From contig SEMN01000049.1 of the NCBI GenBank assembly GCA_005408345.1, positions 620,001-684,000 on the forward strand: a stretch of 64,000 bases of DNA, in the 5' to 3' direction. Within the stretch, counting starts at the first letter, position 1; each line of letters begins with the position of its first letter. Positions 37,001 through 50,200 of the stretch are shown piece after piece. The notes beneath the pieces were generated by a model. The model saw only the letters and a program-made list of their open reading frames with translations, had not been told where the DNA came from and did no database searches. This DNA is from Macquaria australasica (lineage: Eukaryota > Chordata > Actinopteri > Centrarchiformes > Percichthyidae). The position numbers were made by a program, and so were the translations under genes.

Positions 37001-38034
37001 TGTATGTTTTGAATGAAAAAATCTATAATTGTAAAGTAACTAAAGCTGTCAAATAATTTTAGTGAAGTAAAAAGTTTCCCTCTGAATTGTAGTGGAGTAG
37101 AAGTATAAAGTGACAAAGAAAAGATTCAAATAAAGTACAAGAACCTCATAGTTGTACTTAAGTACAGTACTGAATAATTAGTTACATTCCACCACTGAAA
37201 ACTAGATACATCTGGGATTGTGGTCATGCTTATAATGGATTTAAATGTTATCTTTTTCTGCTCTTAAAGGCTGCATTACAGTTGAGTGATATCATTTTTT
37301 TTTAACTTATCTGCAGTGAACACCTCTAACTTCCTGTCTACATTACTCATTATTTTTTGTTCAGATTATGAAAGAACCTGTAGTCTTCAACAACATATTG
37401 TGAGATTGAGGAAGTGAATCAAAAATATCTTGAAATGTGTTTTTTTGCAGCATCACTGTGGTCTAGTCACATGGTAACCGTATGTTTCAATTTAGCAGAT
37501 ATTTCTCCAGAAAGGAAAGGAAACGGAGGGGAGTCAATCTACGGAGCAACGTTTGAAGGTGAAAACCATTCATAAAGACATCTACAGTATTATCATGACA
37601 ACACACAGTGCATGCGTGTATATTAGTGGATTTAATTGTACTGTCTGAAACGTGTCCTTTCTCCTTTTAGATGAGAGCTTTGCCGTGTCCCACACTAAAC
37701 GAGGCACTCTAGGAATGGCCAATAAGGGTCCCCACAGTAATGGATCCCAGTTCTACATCACCCTGCAGCCAACACCCTGGATGGACAGGACCTACGTTGC
37801 CTTTGGGTTCGTATCACTAATTTGACATGAGAGACGCCTCCTGTTTAATTTCCGGATCCTGCATAATCTCAGCTCTCTCATACAGTTTTGCTCAAGCCTA
37901 ATGTCTTTCTTTTCCACTCTAGTCAAGTGGTTGAGGGTGTCGACGTCCTCAGGAGATTAGAAGGGGCTCCGACTTGCAACGAAAGACCCAAGTATGAATG
38001 TAAAGTTACAGATTGTGGCGTGCTTAAGTTTTAG
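34076..38034 (+). CDS. ppil6: Peptidylprolyl isomerase-like 6 (cyclophilin family)
   Basis: Eight exons join in phase: 34076-34153, 34262-34357, 35159-35347, 35691-35753, 35979-36126, 37499-37558, 37671-37806 and 37923-38034, giving 293 aa (human about 311). Residues 1-120 are the PPIL6-specific N-terminal part (VWQYSSSLMCFLNGLLLG). The rest is a cyclophilin domain: FMDIEIAGEAAGRLLFELF, CPKTSKNFEALCTGERG, FHRVVPNGWVQGGD, GTLGMANKGPHSNGSQFYIT, PWMDRTYVAFGQVVEG. Of the cyclophilin A active-site set, Arg55, Gln63, Phe113 and Trp121 equivalents are kept. Phe60, Met61 and His126 equivalents are replaced (Gly, Trp, Tyr), so isomerase activity may be weak. Intron 3 uses a GC donor (GGG|GCAAGT). Intron 5 holds an intact transposable element. 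PPIL6 is expressed mainly in ciliated cells in mammals. An AATAAA lies at 38098. Confidence 0.95.
36303..37197. mobile_element. hAT-like non-autonomous element with perfect 8-bp target duplication (family 1)
   Basis: The 895-bp element starts CAATGGTGGATGAAGTATTC and ends GTTACATTCCACCACTG, so the termini are imperfect inverted repeats (CAATGGTGG / CCACCACTG). It is flanked by identical 8-bp sequences AAAACTAG at 36295-36302 and 37198-37205, the size expected of hAT superfamily insertions. It encodes no transposase. Internally it holds typical AGTAAAAGTAC and GTACTTAAAGTA segments, and a second repeat is nested at about 36664-36974. It lies in ppil6 intron 5. Confidence 0.85.
36664..36974. 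repeat. ATTAATCGATTA-type repeat (copy 5) nested inside the hAT-like element
   Basis: It runs from CTGCAACTAATGATTATTTTC to ATTAATCGACTAATCGTTTCAGC and interrupts the alignment of this family-1 element with the copy at 44528-44907. It therefore inserted after, or travelled with, the outer element. I could not define a clean target duplication for it. Confidence 0.7.
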
Positions 38035-38097
38035 CACCTACACGTTAATTATTAATGTCTTATTAAATAATTTTTTCCAATGTTTTTCATGCAGTAA

Positions 38098-38103
38098 AAT
38101 AAA
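38098..38103 (+). terminator. ppil6 polyadenylation signal
   Basis: AATAAA 64 bp after the ppil6 stop codon. Confidence 0.75.
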
Positions 38104-38109
38104 ACATAT

Positions 38110-39246
38110 ATGTGAAGCGCTTTCCCAGTTACACATGTAACATACGACTTACATTTGCATACACACGTGCAAATAAGTACTTAGCTTTTCTATAAAACCT
38201 TTGTATTTATTTGTAATTTGTAATTTTGTTTTTATACTGTGCATGACTCAGATAAAATAAGGTTTGCGTCTTTGTGTCTACTGGCATTTCATCATTCTTA
38301 AGGGGATCCACATCAATTAATCAGTGTATGAGACAGAGATAAGAAAGACAAAGTTACATTTAATTAAAGGTAGAACCAACAATGTTCATAACATTCACTA
38401 ATGTCATTTTGTATTGAGTTTACATGCAGCAGCCCAGAGTAAACCTGTGCAGGTACTGAAATGCAAACACAATGCTGGAAATAAAGTGGGAGGAACTGGA
38501 AGTATTTGTCTTTAACACATGTAATGTATTCTTCTCTATCATGAATATGAAGTAAAGAGAGACGCAGAGATAGAGCAAGCAGTAGAAAGTGCATGGCTAA
38601 ATTCAATTTTAGCCGTCCAAAATGTATTTGTGACCTATGCTTACTGCTCAGAATGATATAAATGAAGAGTAAATAAAACTGGGCCCTTATGATGGACCCT
38701 GCTATGTAGAAGAGCCTTGCATCTTGGAGACGATTCAGAGGTCTAGAAGCATCCTTTCACTTGACGCTGGTGCAATTTGTATCCCCTAAAAATGTCAAGC
38801 GCTAACCATAAAACATTATTATTGTGGACGGGGAGTGTGGGGCAGGGGGCCATAGTGTATTTGTGCCCCTGGGGGCCCTGTAGGGAGTGAATCAGGCCAC
38901 GGATGTGAGAGGTTAATTTTTTTTTAGCGCATTAAAATTCAGCGTTTTGCGTCACAGGTGTACTTTTCTTTTATGCCTCAGCCAAGCAGAAGCGAAACCC
39001 GGCAGTTTTGGGTTAATGGAGACACCTCTCTCTCTCTCTCTTGCCTTTGACGTGTTAGCAGCTTCTCACCCCTCCCAGTAAGAAAGTGCCACATGACCTG
39101 TCAAATAGGAAGTGTCGAGCTACCGAGCAGCAGCAGCGACCTGAAACACAAGACGAGCAGGACGGGAGAAAGCCGTGAAATCTCCGGACTCTCATCAGAT
39201 ACGTCTCCCCCGCCGAGCAGATAATAGCAACAAGTTGGCCGCAGTC
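38110..39246 (+). promoter_or_regulatory. ppil6-cd164 intergenic region and cd164 promoter/5' UTR
   Basis: The left part is AT-rich with no gene. From about 38960 the sequence becomes GC-richer, with a (CT)n run at about 39029 and a 5' UTR containing GAGCAGCAGCAGCGACC. I see no TATA box close to the start codon. The cd164 transcription start probably lies between 39080 and 39150. Confidence 0.45.
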
Positions 39247-42200
39247 ATGTACTCGAAGGTGGTGTTTTTCACTGTGGTCGTAGCTCTGGTTGGCGCATCA
39301 GCCGCGGCAGACTCAGGTAAGTTTGCGACCTCTCGTTTCCGAGCTAGCGGCTAGCTAACCCGGTAGCCCGCCGTGCGCCTCCTCCTCCTCCTCCTCTTCC
39401 TCCTCAGCTCGGTGAAGACATCCCCAGTTAGCTGGTTTTAATCTGGGTGTTTGCCTCCATTTTTTTGGTCACTGCGGGGCCCATTACACGTCTCGCTTCT
39501 TAGTTTGACAGTTGTCACTCGTCCTTCTTATGGTTTACTAAATAAATAAATGTACAAAATTATCATTTTGGGCAACTTGGCCAATTTTTATTTCCACGCT
39601 GGCCGGTGGGACTCAAGTTGTCACGACCAGCTAGCGCTTTAGCCTGCTAGCAAGCTTTGTGACCTGAAATTAAATTTAAAATGACTGCAGTATTTCTCTC
39701 GTAATGGGACCTGTGAGAGGAGACACGGGGCATAATCAAGACTGGTGTGACCCTAATTGTCAGATCCAGTTGATCAGGTACCAGGGATCAGATCAGCTTG
39801 TTATGCAACAGCCTTACATTTTGCCTCTCTGTTGTGTCACATTTAATAAGATTCATTACACTGTAATGCCCTGCTGTGTGTGTTTGTGCTAAAATAATTA
39901 TTTGTGACTTCTTTGCAGACAGATGTTCCACTCTGTCATGTGACTCATGTGGAACCACTAATGACTGCCAGTGGGCCAACTGCACAACATGTGAGTATCT
40001 GTCCTAAATGTGTGGCAGGTTGTGGAGCGAGAGGCACAGGTTGGTCATTGTGTGTCCTAAATTGTCCAGACAGCTGATCTGAATGGAGACACGATTCCTG
40101 GGTATGGAGAGAATGTATGGCAGTGGATATGGACTTTTGGATGACGTCATCTCAATTTCCCTAAAGCCTGAGCTGTATCTTATTCGTCTGGCAGGCTGGT
40201 TTGGGGGTAAATTACTGGCACACAGCTCCATAGGGTGAGGGGCCTAGGTTGGGCTAAATTCTGTGTGATTGCATAGACTTGGTATTATTTATTACCACAA
40301 TAAATTCATTGTAGATGATTGATAGTGCAGAGGAGGCAAAGCTAGATGTTTTCTCTAAAATTTAATGTGTAATTTTCACTTTAGTTCTGATTGCTGTTTG
40401 CCTACGTCTCTGTATCGCCGTTCTGCAATTTCATTATCTTAATGGAAATGTCTGTCTAAACATGAGTCCTCCAGATATGAGAAATCTCTCCGACGTCTGC
40501 ACTACAGAGGGCGATGTGGAGAAACTTGCTGCTGTGGTATTTTTCAACCTAATTTGGGAGTCGGCTGGTTGTGATTAGAAATATGCATCATTCAGTAAAA
40601 AGGAGTTGCCATAACAAAACCACATGACTGATTGCTTCCTGAGTCAACCAACGGCTTTCCATCCGCTGCGTGCTCCCCCTGTGGTTTGTGTTTTTAGTAG
40701 GTCAGGGGAGAAGCTGGTTGTTAGCATGGTGTTATCAGTGTCGGCATATAAGGTTACAGGTTTGATGGGCAATGCAGAGATCCGTTGACATAATCTTGTA
40801 TCTTAAAATTGTAGGTTTGTCACGCAGTTTCATTCAGCAGATATGAATAAGATTGTGTGATAAACCCTTGTGATAACTGGCTTGAAAGCACACTTCTGGC
40901 TAAGTGTTTGGTGAGGTAGAGCTTCAGTTGCCCTCTGGTCAAAACCTGAACCTTTTGGGTGAAAAACAGTTCCTCATGGGTACTGTGATTATTGACCATA
41001 AAGCTCCAGTGTTGGCCTGAGTTCAGTGTGTGTAGTCAGACACACGGGTCTCTAGTGATTGTGAATAAGATGAACAGAAAAGGAAGCGAGGTGATGTGTG
41101 GCAGGAAGCCTGCAATATCCTCACACTGGGAAACAGAAGGAAGGAGAGGATGAAGGCACGAGTGATCGGAAAGAGTGTGCAGATAGGATAAAAGATAAGT
41201 TTTATGTGCCTTGTTGTTCTCGTAATTTATGCCTCGGGTGCAGTTCAGGACGGTAGTATACTGTGATTTCGTCTTACGTTTCAATTGTCAACAGGCTCAA
41301 AGAGCTGAAGATACTGTTAACTTGGGTGTAATCTTAACTGTATTACTCGTTAGTCTAGCATACAAAATCTTTGCTCTTACAACAGTTTACTTTAGTAGGA
41401 CAAGCACAGGTATTTTACCTCTCATGGGAGCTGACCTGTTTGACAACTTCACCAGTGAGAAGCTTTAACTCAGTCCAGGAGAGGCTGTGTTGAGATGTGG
41501 TGACTCCACGCCCTTCGTCTGCTTTGTCTCTGAATGTTAAATGGGCCCTAATGATACATTGGTTTTATGGTTGAACGGGACAGGTGAGATGACAATTATG
41601 TACCTTTTCCCAGAGCCAAGGGAGAAACCTGTACAGGTTTATAATTACACTAAATGCTCATGAGGAAATAACAACCCACCACAAACACACAAAAAACAAA
41701 ATTAAAAACAAATGTATCAAGATCTGTTCTCTTGTTGAGTTTGTAGTATTTTTCAAGTTTTATCTATAGTGTGTGTGTTTTTATTATACAAAACATTTGA
41801 TTAGCAGTTATTTTTTCCCTCAATCATCTGATGTTAATGTTAACAAGTTAAGGACTCGTTGCTGAAAGTTTCAGGGAGGTTTGGCTGTTTTTATCTTGTT
41901 CTTGTTGGACTTCCCAAAGACTCTCCTCAGTACTGTTACACACCAGAACAAAATAGTCAATAAAGTCGTCAGGAAAAGGACACGTTTCACACCAGAACAA
42001 CCAACTCACACCAGCCTACTACACAGGATACAAGCAGGCACAACCGCGCTGAACAATACTGACTACTTACCACACACACACACACACACCAAGTAAGCCT
42101 AGAGCTAAAGCCTTTTACAAACTCAAGAATGGATCACCTATTTGATATGAACTCAGCAAAAACCGGAAAGGTCAGCTTTGGCTAGTTGAGCTGGCTTTGC

Positions 42201-45200
42201 AGGAGCACAGCATAACCACACTGCTGCAGCAAGCTAACGCCTACCACATAGTCATTACCAGATTTATCTTCGGTTTAGGGATTTTGTGTAAACAAGCTTT
42301 TGGCGTCAGAGGCACATTTCCCGGCAGCCCAGTGTTTAAACGTTTAAGAACTACACGTGTACACGCAAGCTCTGTAGCTCCTCTAAGTACAGGCCGTAGT
42401 CTGACAAAACTCGTTGAGTGCTCTGAACCAAGAGGCTGTTTTCTGCGGTAAGATCGGCCCTTGAGGCTTTCACTCACACCTCTGCCTTGAGCAAGCTGCC
42501 GATGTACCTCGTGGTGACGATGATGTCACTATCTTGGGGGGGGGTGAGAGCCGGTCCTACCTTTCACAGCTGCCTGCGAGATAACAGCTCTCTGACCTGC
42601 TGGAGAGTGGGGGGGAAAAAAACCCTCCTCCCACGTGGCTCCACATGCATGGACCGCAGTGTCAGATCACACAAACACTTTCAAAATGACTTGATCTTTC
42701 ATGTAACTAAATCACAGTTAGAAAGGAAGTGAGTCATTAAGTTTCCAGCTTTAAAAAGTTTAATTTAGTTGAGTTTAAAATATATGAGGCAGCTTATTTT
42801 TTTGTGCTCATTTTCACAACAGAACTGCTAAATCATGTAATGTAGCAACATGAACAGTCTGGGTAAAGGTGAAAATATACATAAAAGAGGGAGAAGCTGC
42901 ATTGGCAAAGAGAAATGGTGGTGGAAAGTCAGTGCTCAGAGACACCTGACAGAATAGCTACCAAATACCACAAAACCCCGGCTTTAATAATAACCACATA
43001 ATTGAACAGAAACTTAACATCATGGGCTCCACAAACTAATACTTATCACAGGACAGCCATTTGGTAGTTGCTTGTATCCAAGGCCAGTGCACAAAGATGA
43101 ATAACCTGATACGTGGACCACAAAATATAGCCGTGTGAGCTGTGGAAAATGTAACACAGACTTGCGAGTCATTTTTTACCCTATTTGGAGAAAGCCAAAA
43201 GATGCTTTCAACAATGGCTGCAGCCTTACTGTTAAAGTTGGTGTGTCTGTAATTTATGGGCAGCCATCTGGTGGGAGTCATTAGGTTTGGTTGCTGTGGA
43301 TTGTAGTATAAGGAGCAAGGAAGCCGTAGCAAGGCATTTTACAGCACCAGGTGCAATTATTGAGTAGTTCCCTTTATGATGTTCCTGTATTCCACGATAA
43401 TGCCCTCATGCTCATACAAACAAATTCAAGAGCGATTTCTTTTCTTTTTTTTTAATCAACACAACAATGAGGTCAGCGGCCTTTAATTGCCTTCCCTGTC
43501 ACTTAACCATTATTGAAGCTTTATGGGAAATATATTTTCCACTTCCGTATTGCTTGAGACGTTAAGTTTCAGGACCTGTAAAACTGCATTCCAGAGAGGA
43601 CTGAGACAATTGAAGGCAAAGTGCAGTCATGCTGGATACTTGTATACTGTTACTGTATTCTCATTATTACTGTGTCCAAGGTGACTCTTTCACATTGCTT
43701 TTTTATTTGACAAACAGTCCAAAACTCAAAGATATTCGATTTACTATCACGTATGGCAAAGAAAAGCATCGACTCCCCGCATTTGAGAAGCAGGAACCAA
43801 CAATTTCTTTGGGGGATTTTTGCTTGGAAAAATTGATTGGATTAATCAGTTATCAAAATAGTTGCATCTTCATCTTCATCTTCATTTCAGCTCTAATACA
43901 TAATATATTTATTGATTATCAAAACTTGACACACATTCAGAATCCACTTTTTTTTTTTTACATGAAGGTAGTTTGAAACAAATGTACCCAATTTATCAAA
44001 TCATTTCCTGTTCATATCTGGGCAATATCACATTTCTGATTTCGATCTGTGGTAAAGCTTTTGATAGCATCTGTTGACAGTTTAGCTTTAACAACAGCAG
44101 TTGTGAATATCGTATCACTGGGTGTGAAAATAATCTATAGTCACAAGGTGTTTGTCAGTCGTGACTCATGGTTTCCTCACTGAGACTGAGGCCGAGTTGT
44201 ACCGTTGAAGAAACATACACAAATTGATAGACATTTCATTGTTGGTTGTTTAACTTATGGAATATATTCTTGCTATAGTGAATCATGTCTGTTAATTAGT
44301 CACATTTGGTTTCTTAGGTAAATGAGTAAATAAGTGCTATGCTACGTTTGTATCTTGACTTCTTGTCAAGCATTTGGGACAGGAAAGACTTCATGGGGGG
44401 CAAAGTCCCTTTCAGTCATGGTTAATCAGTAACTCAATTTTACAATAAAGGAGAATACACCTAGATGATCAAACTATGACTCAGCAGACTGAATGTACAA
44501 AAACATAAAAAAGTCTTCAGTCTTAAGCAGTGGTGGAATGTAACCAAGTACATTTACTCAAGTGCTGTACTAAGGTACTTTATACTTCCAAAGTACCACT
44601 ATATTTCACAGGAAAATATGTTTTTAGTTACTTTGCAGATAAACATTTTACATACAAAATATTTTATTAGTTTATAAATATAGAATGTATTGTGACAGAT
44701 TAAACTACCTAACAGTGTATAAAGTTGTTAAAATGAGCTCAACCTCGACCAGCTACAACATTAAAATGTGTATTCATTAGTAATATAATCCTATAGTAAT
44801 AAAACTCTGACAGGGGCCCTTCTGACTTTTACTTGTAATGGAGTATTTTTTTCATTATTGTATTGCTACTTTTACTTAAGGACAAGATCTGAATACTTAT
44901 TCCGCTGCTTTTTCTATTATCAGTGAACTATAAATGAATGGTGAGTCGAGTCATGATCCTATTTTGCTATAGACAGCGCTAGTGTGGTAAAAATGAAAAA
45001 CAAATGCATGGGGAAAAAAACAAACAGGTTTCAGACATGCCCAACTTCAAATAACCAAGTGTTATGGTGGTGATGGGGGCAGCAGGATGGAAGGAACGCC
45101 ATCCTCCCAACTGCAGCATGTGGGCCTGCAACTGCTCTAACCTTCCTGTGGAGGAGATAAGAAAAGAGAATTGCCCCACAGCATATCATGCTGCTTAACT

Positions 45201-47207
45201 ATTTGTATGCACAGAACAAGTGAGAGGCAGATCGTCAGATGCAGCTGTGGGGACATGAAATTGGAACATGCGTTACGACATCACTGAGATCAAGACTGTA
45301 GGCCATTATGTTTTGGACAGTCATATTGGTGATTAATTGGCTTCTTCTTGGTGAGTGTAATGAGGGTGTTATGAGTGAGTGAGATAACTAACTATTGCCC
45401 AACTCAAAGTAACTTACTAACCTACTTAAGTGCCTTTGCTCTCGCTAACATAAGACTGAAATCTACTTTTAACCCCTTGGGTAGACTTAATTAATATAAA
45501 GCATGAGTCAGGCATTTAATTCACGATACTTTTGTCTTTTTCAGTACCTGTTGGCTGTCACAACATGACTCTTCTGGGAGAAAATGACACCTGCAGCAAT
45601 GTCAGCTGCTTAGGTAAGTCTTAACAGCATAGTGGTTGTAAATATCAGAACAGAAATTAACATTTTATATTAACATGTTCTTTTAGGCCCAAAGAGAATC
45701 AGCAGACTCTATATTTGTATACAAAGAAACACATTTCTCCAAGTTAGTGGTACACATTGTCTGCAGATTCTGTTTGGGTCTAGCTATTCTCTAACAAACG
45801 TGTCAATTAACGGGCTCAGCACTTTGGGTCTGTCTCTTTATATGTACTCTTTGTTTGTGTCCAAAAGACAAAACAAAGAGAAATGATGAGGGAGCGTTGT
45901 GTAACCTTGGTATTTGGGTGGTGTCTCTTGCGTTACCCCTTTCACCCTGTCTTGGTGTTGGTTCCCTGTCTTTTGAACCCACTGCAGCCCTGCCTTCAAC
46001 TGCCTCTGCTCCTTCGACTGTTTCCCCTCCCACTACAGCCTCCCCTACCCATGTTGTCACCACCACCGCTAACAGCAGCACCGCAGGTAACCAGTCCCTA
46101 AAAACCCCTGCGGCTCCCCGCTGTAGTCTGTGTTGTCCAGTGTAATGATGTTTTGAAGTGGTCTTGTTAATAGTTTTATTGAAATCTAGTTAGAGTTAAG
46201 TTGGAATCCTTAAGAATTTCATGAAATGAAACCCTGTTTTTGATACTTTGTATGGTCTGCAATTTTTCAGCAAAAGCCATTCATTGTATTTACTTCTCTA
46301 ATTTAAATAGCGGAGTCTGCCATTCCCATGCTACATTCAAATTGTTCATCAAAAATGCGTCTACCATACAAAAGGCGACAGTCATTTTCATCATTATTCG
46401 TCAGTGGATCGTTTTTACTTTTGGCAAGGAGGAACTAATGGAACAAAGGGTCCAGCCACAGTGAGCTGTTAGATGAAGAGTCACGTTACAGAAAGGCAAC
46501 TAACGTTACTGTGCCCTGCTGTTGTGGTGTGGAAAACTACTCGCTTATGTGCACCATGAAATCAGATCGTGGTTGCAATTATTATGGACTGACTTATTTA
46601 TTAAAACAACTTGTTTGTTTGGCTGCACTGTAAACAGATACACCAGTATTTGTATTTCTGACAAAGTGGCTGCTCAAGGAGTGTTTGCTTTAGTATTAAA
46701 CTGCACTTCCAGATACCATGAGTAACCACAGGTGTCTGCAAATCAACCAGGACTGAAATGAGGAAGGATTACAACTTTAAACAAGTCAAATGGCTTAAAG
46801 TCAAAAGGCTAATGGATGTGTTCTTACTGTGACCCTGCAACAGGCAATGGAACCACCGTTGCCCCCACTCACAGTGCTAACATCACCACCACTACGGCTC
46901 TATCCACTACTTCAAGTAAGTGGCAAAGTCTGACGTTGTGATAGAGTGAGAACGTTTTTTAAATATGTTCTTTCTAATGTGCATAAACAAGAATAACTTA
47001 TCTCCATTTTCCTTTGCCCTGTCTTTTATCACAGCTGGAAGCAACACAAGTACCACACCAGTTACCCCCTCTCCTGACCCTCACAAGAACACCTTTGACG
47101 CTGCAAGCTTCATTGGTGGAATAGTGCTGGTGCTGGGCCTGCAGGCCGTGATCTTCTTCCTCTACAAATTCTGCAAGTCCAAGGACCGCAACTACCACAC
47201 CCTCTGA
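39247..47207 (+). CDS. cd164: CD164 sialomucin (endolyn)
   Basis: Six exons join in phase: 39247-39316, 39919-39990, 45545-45613, 45988-46086, 46844-46915 and 47035-47207, giving 184 aa (human 197). Residues 1-21 are a signal peptide (MYSKVVFFTVVVALVGASAA). A Cys-rich domain with eight cysteines follows (RCSTLSCDSCGTTNDCQWANC ... C ... CSNVSC). Then comes a Ser/Thr/Pro mucin stretch with several N-glycosylation sequons (NSST, NGTT, NITT). The juxtamembrane and transmembrane segment FDAASFIGGIVLVLGLQAVIFFLYKFC is near-identical to human, and the tail ends NYHTL, a YXX-hydrophobic lysosomal/endosomal sorting signal. CD164 acts in endosomes/lysosomes and at the cell surface in adhesion and CXCR4-linked migration. 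The N-terminal mucin domain before the Cys-rich part, present in human, is absent here. Intron 2 is large (5.5 kb). Confidence 0.96.
42071..42089. repeat. (CA)n microsatellite
   Basis: Short CA run in cd164 intron 2. Confidence 0.85.
43692..43900. repeat. ATTAATCGATTA-type repeat (copy 6) in cd164 intron 2
   Basis: It contains AACAGTCCAAAACTCAAAGA, TTGAGAAGCAGGAACCAAC and GATTAATCAGTTATCAAAAT in the family order. It is a partial copy. Confidence 0.65.
44528..44907. mobile_element. hAT-like non-autonomous element (family 1), inverted orientation
   Basis: It starts CAGTGGTGGAATGTAAC, the exact reverse complement of the right end of the 36303-37197 element, and ends near GAATACTTATTCCGCTG. The orientation is therefore opposite. 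Inside are GTACTTTATACTTCCAAAGT and CAGCTACAACATTAAAATG, matching the other copy in reverse. The 8-bp flanks are not recognisably identical. It lies in cd164 intron 2. Confidence 0.8.
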
Positions 47208-50200
47208 AGCAGCCGCACTTTTGGATCCACATCACTCGATATCCCCACCAACTAGAACCTCCCAGAGAAGACTCCCCACTCGGCACGCACTCATCACGAC
47301 GGACTCAAACAGTGTTTTCAAGCAGGTTTTCTAGATCTTTGATATTTGTGCCACTTGTGGTTTAGGCCTGCATTAGCGCTGCCTTTGTAGTCTGTATTAA
47401 GGTGCCCACTCAGGCCTGTACTGTATGTATGTAATTCACGTCGCACTAACTTGTACAACTAAACAGATCTCCAGTGATATGGCATTTAAGCCTCGAGAAT
47501 ATGGATTATTTCATCTGGTAGCTTCTCCCACCTCCATCATGCTGTTAGTCATTCAGTAAAGACCATATCTACAGCCCCTCTCCTCATGATTCATCAATTA
47601 AATACACCACGTGAGAGTTAAAGAATTACTCATGTATAATACAAAATAGCTTTCCTGTTGATGCTTGGGAGTAATACAGCTGCAAACCGGTAGCACTTGC
47701 ATAATTTTTTCGTCTTGATTTGGAAACACTGTTTGAGTTCACAGCTATTCTTAAATGTGACGACTGTGATGATTCAGTGTTGCTTTTAGCCTGTTGAATC
47801 GTGGGCAGGTTCCCTCTCCCCCATGCAGCTTTATCATGTATGCGTGTTCATGGATGATGCAAAAGAGGCGGGGTTACTTACAGTACGAGGGAATAAAAGC
47901 AACACCCAATCATCTGATGTCAGAATGAAAATATAGCGATCCGTCTGGTAAACAGTCTTATTTTGGGTGTCTCCTTTGGCATTTAGGAGTGCTGTGCGTT
48001 TTCTGCTGTTGACTTCCCTGGGGAAATCTTTTACCCAATACTAGTTGTACAAAATGTCAAAAGCCAGCTGCCAGTAGAGCAGCTCAATGCAATAAATCAT
48101 GTAACAAGTTCATCTCCCATCCCTTAATCTCCCAACTGTTATTTCTGATCTTTGCCGACATCAAAACGTACCCACTCGGGTTGTTAACATTGAGCTGACC
48201 CTTTGGCCCCGTTTCTGTGGAGTAGTGAAAAAGGGCGTGCGGGTCAAAATTAAAGATTTTAGAATATTTCAAAAATATGAATAATTCATTTGTTTTAATA
48301 ATGTATAATATAGTGAACGGGGAGATAAAGAAAATGGCATGCACCTTCTTGATGTGGACAGTGATAGCAGTGAAGTGCCTTTAATGTCCTGTATGACTTA
48401 AAGAGAGAAATGGAAGAGGATGACTCTCTTCTTCCTGGTTGAGGCCTGAATGTTATCATTTGTTTATGTTTCTAAGAAAGAAACGGTATCGCAGTGCTGA
48501 TATTGGTGAGAATCGTAGTATCCCAGCTGGACTGAAGATGGTTGAAGAATACAATAACTAGTTGTCACTCGAGGGCCTTGATCAGTCAAGATTGAAGTTT
48601 TTCCCTATATGGGACTATATCTGAAGTGGCTGAAACCCATATCTCTCACTTCGGTGACTCCTGCAAATGAATAATTTCCAGTGCCTCTTGGTTTCCTTAG
48701 TACTTCGCCCTAAATCCCTTCCCACTCTATATTTTATAAGTTCTTAGAACTCCAGCTGGTAAATTGTACTAATTTCTAAACATGAAATAATGAGCCATGG
48801 AAAATTTTGGAATCATTGTTAGGTGCTTTGGTAAATCTAAGAGTGTACCTTTTTAAAGAAAAGCACAAAATATCTGGCCGACCTTAAAAAAAACTTGAGT
48901 ATTTCTGGAGAGAGATACTTAGAGATAGTGGCCATAGCTGGATTGTTTGAGTGCTGGTTTGGTTAAATGCACCCGATTTCTGACTTTTCCGTGTAAATGA
49001 CAGGATTGTGAATGAAGTGCAGAACTGCAACTAATTAGTTCTCTAATTAGCTTGCTGCTAACTGTGTGATTTATTTTTTATTTTTTATTTTTTTTTCTTC
49101 TTCCTTACCCATTTTGTCCCTCCTGTACATAGCCATGTCCTGTTTTTGTCCATCTGCTAGGTTTCAACTTGAGGAAAGGCTATATGAAGGAGTGTTTATC
49201 AGTACATTTTGCTCGTAGCGGCTTGTCAGTGTCAAGAATGTTTTGTTAAATGCCTTTTTTCTTTATTGCATGCTGGATGCTTGGAGTTGTGATTTCTTCC
49301 CTCCTGTTGCATATGCTCTTAAGGATTTAGACACTTTAAAACCACTTGATTATTTGTGATTAGCCCATATGCTAGTTGAAAGAATGCCTTGAAACAGTGT
49401 GCATTAAGCCAAAGTCCTCAGTTTTGGCATGGAAATTGAGCATTGCACTGACAAGCTTTGTTTTGTAACTTTGTCTTTGTAAATGTTTTCATGGTTCAGC
49501 CAAAAAAAATCAGATGCTTGTATAAATACTCAGTCTTGAAGATTAACTAGATAATGGATGAATAACCACCTTGTTTTGTATGACCACAAACGGTAAGAAA
49601 TTCACGAGTGCAGATGTTTGTTTTTCTTTTTTGTTTTGGCTTTCATAATTTAGGATGACATGTTTTCTGCTGCTCACCATTAACACGCCTTTTAACCTGG
49701 TCACCTGGTGGCATTAGGCTACATCCCAAAGACCCAACTATGGCGAGTAGGCTACAGAGTTTTGCCTTAGCTGCTGCACCCATTTATACATTCTCTGCAT
49801 GTGGAGATCCTTCGCCCAAATTTAGAGATGTATTTGAGTTTTATTCACAGCTGTTGGGTGGTATGCTGTGTAACCACTGAATCCAGTCAGAGTGTTCTCT
49901 GCTATTCGACATGGTAGCTGCATTCCTTAAGAACACAGCATCACATGTTGACATCGCGGTGCGTCGAAACACCTCTGGTATCCATGGATACCAATAGATG
50001 TCCATTGTGTTGCCTCTCTGCAGCTTCTCCTACAAGTTACTAACTCAGTCTGTGCACCTCTTAAGGAAAAGTGCCTTATTCAGTTAATATCCATATATAG
50101 TTGTAGTTTGTAAAATGATGCGCCACACCTATTAAATACCAATGGGACTCAGCACTTTCAGACCCCTGTGAAGTGGTTTTCTGCGTTGTATACTGCTTAA

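Noticed and set aside
45855..45987. ORF extension upstream of cd164 exon 4
   Set aside because: The frame is open into the intron, but a good acceptor (CACTGCAG) at 45987 and the phase fix the exon start at 45988.
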